Shown in pieces: positions 8,801 to 10,864 of a stretch of 10,864 nt of DNA. The stretch comes from Clostridia bacterium (GTDB taxonomy: Bacteria; Bacillota; Clostridia; TANB77; CAG-508), in the NCBI GenBank assembly GCA_022791735.1, contig JAAVZQ010000148.1:1-10864 (forward strand), given 5' to 3'. The position numbers and the translations under genes were made by a program. Within the stretch, counting starts at the first letter, position 1; every line of letters begins with the position of its first letter. The notes under the pieces were generated by a model, which saw only the letters and a list, made by a program, of their open reading frames with translations, was not told the origin of the DNA and ran no database searches.

Positions 8801-10631
8801 ACATATTACAGTAGATAGAATAGGTATTGTAATATCAAATGCAGTAGATAGTAAGGCGAAACTTACAGAACTACAAAATAGCTTGTTAGAAGCAAGCTTT
8901 GGAAATGAAGATAAAGATAGTGTAACAACAAATATCAGTCCAATTACAGTATATACAAACCCAGCAAGCACAGTAAAAACTACACAAACAACTTCAGGAA
9001 CAATAACTTGTTTCAAAGAAGAACAGTCAGCAATACTTACAACAAAGGATAATGATTTAAGCTTCTTGACAGCAAATGAGATAGGAATTAAAGTTTTTAA
9101 AGGCGGAACAAGAATTGATAGTAGTAAAGTAGTAAAAGGAAGCTATACTAGAAATTCAAGTGCTGAATTTGGATATATAGTAGAACCTGATGCAAATAAT
9201 AAAGGTACAATAAAACTTACTGTTTGGTCAAAATATAGAGGAAGCTTTGAAATAATACCATACATTATAGGAAAAGAAAATGACACAAGTGCAGAGGGAA
9301 CACCTATAAATATGACATTTGCACATGATACAAGTATAAATAAAGTTGTTCTAAAAACAACAAATGAAACATCAAATGAGGAGCTAATAACAGGTACATT
9401 AAAATCAGATAGCTTAAATGTACCACGTGGTGGTTCAGAAGCATTTTATATGAAATGCTACCATGATTATGGAAATGGATGTAAATATGAAATAACAAAT
9501 ATTGAAGGACAAGATATAAGTATTTTCCTAAATGATCCTACAAATAGAAATTGGGCTAATGCTTCACAAGTTGCAAAACCAGATGAAGTAGATTGGGAAA
9601 ATCTAACACTTTGGGGTGTAGCACCTACAACTGGATTGAAAGTACGTGACACAGTAAATACTGTAACATCTGATGGAAAATTAGAGTTAAATGTTACAAA
9701 TATGGGATCAGAAAGAATTATAGACGGTATGAGAGTTTTTGCAGGAGGAAAGATAAGAGAAGGAAATGCTTTAACATTAACTATTAAGATTAATGGAAGC
9801 AAAAAACATCCAAATTATACAGGAGAAACATTTGACTTTACAGTTGGAGCACCAAAGGCAGTAGAGTTACAAGTAGGAAATTCAAGCAAAGTCCAAAATA
9901 TATTTGTATATCAAACTGCACCAAAGAATATACCAATTGCAACATTTACAAATAATATAGATGACACAAGAAGTGATAAGTTATATAAACTAGACGATGG
10001 CACATTAGTATATCATTGGGATTGGGATGATGATAGTGGAATTTTCTACACATTATTAGAGGTAAAGAGTAATAACCCAATTGTACAATCTTTCTTAAGT
10101 GACAGAATAACAGATATAGGTAAGAAAGATAAGTTGACATTTATTGATGATAAATATTCATCAGGAGCAGCTGTTGCAAATACAATGGCGTTAGCTGGAT
10201 TTAATGTTTCATATAGTAGTACATCAGGATATACTATCTCTATGGATACAGAAACAAGCGAATTAACACATGTAGGAATCGCAATTTCTAAGGATGAGCA
10301 AGATTTTGATGAAATACTTGGCGCAGATGATGTAGCAGTAGATGTTTGCAATGCTTATGTATATAACGGCAGCTCAGAACCAATAAAGACTATTAAGATA
10401 CAAGCAATAAGACCTTCTGAAGCAAACAAGAACAAATCTACTACACAGATACAAACTAAACCAAATGCAGAACCAGAAGTACAAGATAAGCCAGCAGATG
10501 TAACTACACCTAATGTAACAACACCAAGTGCTACACCTGTTGTAACACAAAATGTGACACCAGAGCCAAGCGTATCACCTTCTGCATCGCCAGAGGATAA
10601 TACAGTAGTACCTAGTGAGGATGAAGAATAA
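5877..10631 (+). CDS. Giant dockerin-containing Ig-like surface protein
   Basis: 1584 residues from ATG 5877. Residues 11-34 are a basic-then-hydrophobic membrane signal. ITAC at 25-28 fits a lipobox, but the hydrophobic run continues past Cys28, so a lipoprotein, a cleaved signal or an uncleaved anchor are all possible. Residues ~126-190 form a type I dockerin-like module. Its first loop (D128, N130, D132, D136, D139, with G133) has every calcium ligand; the second (N164 to D177) is altered by an insertion but keeps the DxxD end and the following helix. Residues ~203-289 resemble DUF5011, a bacterial surface Ig-like domain. Residues ~292-385 and a later segment starting ISVDKDKTN resemble Big_3-type Ig domains. 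The large middle is beta-rich and unassigned; GS[YF][KE]I..IPY occurs at 680 and again at 1122, hinting at an old internal duplication. Residues ~1519-1584 are Pro/Thr/Ser-rich and end EDEE, with no LPXTG. No enzyme motif was recognised. The likely role is a surface adhesin or scaffold docked onto the cohesin protein encoded just upstream. Confidence 0.82.
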   Translation: MSKAKRYKEPKTLKAILILLILMLITACGALFLQPDVQMRIASLAKSDVRKYDAASEYVKDTFTRDNTKYLPIRISKRGQTISKEDIKRDFERDGIPVKSFSPDVEPIRNGTKVSTDNGEYTVILYGDVNCDGEVDVLDAQDIIWHIVRKGDYTLTGVKRTAANVDDPNVDELDVYDASRIVAFILGKSGLIDVLPISDIQNDHEKPVITLAEDGEVIKLKVSTEEKPNKFDLFSGVTVTDNVDYNIKSKVQTSGNFNIYEPGTYTINYNVKDSNGNEADTKTRKIEVVNYVTGIDIEKTPAKTEFANGEKIDANSMAGMKLIAKMAYTDWRIREIPLDKVTFSPDIAYVEGKEPKEQEISIIYHDDNIDEDIIEKIKIKVTPHMPKFEVDGEFENYIEIGDNNYQIPNVRAYEDENPDEELDVKYYVTIKTGGNVDVKGPFDNPSDASLWIRGDFGTEYVIEYTATNKYGLENTVPVPVSVVDTISTISVDKDKTNLVTTEYIDGQSINLDGLAFTAMMKSGETKTIYYRDERENFVLSEDVAKYTNGTQKITLKYKKSYPFKNGDREYDVSDNANVVTLDIKKKLETINQSVVNVNNGDAEVAPSLNGNIYETVFAARLESPANEEDITANNVRVLITPNSENNNNALRKAWLVQARDADGNIIEGKMDLYVAVTGNGSYKINVIPYTLGEGQEDTYTFQYVANNHMEPNHVRMTGFKKRVNNADGTFTDVSTEATMVKTGDTIFTDVIYQRKVKNTDLGITSETFVDVYPPDKSVMSAMVRKGSLNSVLEAGKDYTYTFSEPDENEVTRLEITINKDLDTSSQGNRPQQITVQIGVNNVPLLQNGANNTAIIYNTSKYTLSIGNSGSTKSNPTSIGINVDSYNNYKTDLNSNIAVSKVMDGDVQSDKYYTILPISLRDQYGDVEITGEIFQNEVRTVTTDGSGVDSAVNLVDVIPVRKVGNNYIKQVYNADTHITVDRIGIVISNAVDSKAKLTELQNSLLEASFGNEDKDSVTTNISPITVYTNPASTVKTTQTTSGTITCFKEEQSAILTTKDNDLSFLTANEIGIKVFKGGTRIDSSKVVKGSYTRNSSAEFGYIVEPDANNKGTIKLTVWSKYRGSFEIIPYIIGKENDTSAEGTPINMTFAHDTSINKVVLKTTNETSNEELITGTLKSDSLNVPRGGSEAFYMKCYHDYGNGCKYEITNIEGQDISIFLNDPTNRNWANASQVAKPDEVDWENLTLWGVAPTTGLKVRDTVNTVTSDGKLELNVTNMGSERIIDGMRVFAGGKIREGNALTLTIKINGSKKHPNYTGETFDFTVGAPKAVELQVGNSSKVQNIFVYQTAPKNIPIATFTNNIDDTRSDKLYKLDDGTLVYHWDWDDDSGIFYTLLEVKSNNPIVQSFLSDRITDIGKKDKLTFIDDKYSSGAAVANTMALAGFNVSYSSTSGYTISMDTETSELTHVGIAISKDEQDFDEILGADDVAVDVCNAYVYNGSSEPIKTIKIQAIRPSEANKNKSTTQIQTKPNAEPEVQDKPADVTTPNVTTPSATPVVTQNVTPEPSVSPSASPEDNTVVPSEDEE
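6252..6450 (+). other. Dockerin-like module coding segment
   Basis: The first loop reads GDVNCDGEVDVLDAQDI, with Asp/Asn at loop positions 1, 3, 5, 9 and 12 and Gly at 6, which is the canonical F-hand pattern of type I dockerins. The second half contains NVDDPNVDELDVYDASRI, then a hydrophobic helix ending LGK, the usual dockerin ending. The second loop carries extra residues and lacks the Gly, so it may bind calcium weakly. Confidence 0.82.
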
Positions 10632-10634
10632 TAT

Positions 10635-10672
10635 AATGAAATGAGGGCGAATTTAAACGCCTTCATTTTATT
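10635..10672 (+). terminator. Rho-independent terminator of the cohesin-dockerin operon
   Basis: The arm 10635-10649 pairs with 10658-10672 over 15 bp with two G-T wobbles, around an 8-base loop AATTTAAA. The inner part is GC-rich (GGGCG/CGCCT) and the 3' arm ends in ATTTTATTT. It starts three bases after the stop codon. Because the outer pairs are A-T, it could also act on transcripts arriving from the right. Confidence 0.85.
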
Positions 10673-10676
10673 TAGT

Positions 10677-10709
10677 TGTGAATTGTATATTTAAAGGTTA
10701 CTATTCACA
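10677..10709. repeat. Small inverted repeat, TGTGAAT/ATTCACA
   Basis: TGTGAAT (10677-10683) and ATTCACA (10703-10709) form a perfect 7-bp inverted repeat around 19 AT-rich bases. It lies between the terminator and the long hairpin and could be an operator, the edge of a repeat element, or chance. Nothing in the sequence decides between these. Confidence 0.4.
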
Positions 10710-10735
10710 GTCTAAAATATCACTTGTCCTGTCAC

Positions 10736-10851
10736 GGGTAGTTATTAATAATTACAAGAAAACCTCACCACTGTAAGAAAATGTAACGAGCAAAGCTCAA
10801 ACATTTTCTAAAGTGTAGGAGTAATCTTGATAATTATTAATAGAACTACCC
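10736..10851. repeat. 116-base near-palindromic hairpin (structured RNA or MITE-like element)
   Basis: The outer arms 10736-10759 and 10825-10851 pair over 24 bp (8 + 11 + 5), interrupted only by a two-base bulge (10842-10843) and a one-base bulge (10830), both on the right arm. Further in, CACT (10769-10772) pairs AGTG (10812-10815), 10776-10784 pairs 10801-10809 over 9 bp, and GAGC/GCTC (10788-10791 and 10795-10798) closes a three-base AAA loop. The whole stretch folds as one rod with internal loops. No T-run follows, so it is not a simple terminator. It could be a small RNA on either strand or a palindromic mobile repeat; I do not recognise a known RNA family. Confidence 0.6.
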
Positions 10852-10864
10852 TACGCGGACTTCA

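Noticed and set aside
4805..10631. Cellulosome locus
   Set aside because: A cohesin and a dockerin are present, but no glycoside hydrolase catalytic motif, carbohydrate-binding module or multi-cohesin scaffoldin is visible in the window.
10437..10631. Sortase-type cell-wall anchor in the Pro/Thr/Ser tail
   Set aside because: There is no LPXTG-like motif, hydrophobic segment or basic end; the protein stops at EDEE.
332..10666. Many minus-strand open frames of 60-110 codons
   Set aside because: They are antisense shadows of the long repetitive genes, low in complexity (Leu/Tyr- or Ser-rich), with no supporting binding sites or recognisable domains.
10736..10851. Long hairpin as tRNA, tmRNA, SRP RNA, RNase P RNA or a terminator
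   Set aside because: I see none of the diagnostic cores (cloverleaf, CCA end, GGAAGCAGCC-like SRP loop, GAGGAAAGTCC of RNase P) and no T-run after the stem.

Overview
The window is AT-rich, with A-ending codons strongly preferred (ACA, GCA, GTA, AGA). It carries Gram-positive-type sigma-A promoters and strong purine-rich ribosome binding sites. All three genes encode exported, surface-type proteins. This fits a low-GC Firmicute, most likely an anaerobic clostridial or gut-type bacterium; the genus cannot be read from the sequence. All genes are on the + strand and all stop with TAA.

Layout. (1) Positions 1-4506 hold the 3' part of a giant repetitive surface protein gene whose start lies upstream of the window. 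It is built of alternating YDG/MBG-type Ig-like modules followed by a divergent C-terminal region with no cell-wall sorting signal. (2) A hairpin terminator follows at 4524-4570, then a roughly 230-base AT-rich promoter region with two good sigma-A promoters in tandem. (3) Positions 4805-5851 encode a 348-residue membrane-anchored protein: signal peptide, cohesin-like domain, Thr/Pro linker, two FIVAR-like helical repeats, and a C-terminal transmembrane segment. (4) After only 25 bases, 5877-10631 encodes a 1584-residue protein with an N-terminal membrane signal (possible lipobox), a type I dockerin-like module, a DUF5011-like Ig domain, more beta-rich domains and a Pro/Thr/Ser-rich acidic tail. 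(5) A strong terminator (10635-10672) closes this operon. (6) The last ~190 bases carry a small inverted repeat and a 116-base near-palindromic hairpin, which is either a structured RNA or a palindromic repeat element.

How the parts may work together (inference). The cohesin protein is tethered by its C-terminus, and the protein encoded immediately downstream carries a dockerin near its N-terminus. The pair looks like a dedicated two-gene cohesin-dockerin module that displays a giant adhesin-like protein on the cell surface. No glycoside hydrolase or carbohydrate-binding module is recognisable, so a cellulosome is not indicated. The upstream MBG/YDG protein has no C-terminal anchor in view and could be a further client or an independent adhesin; its missing N-terminus would decide that.
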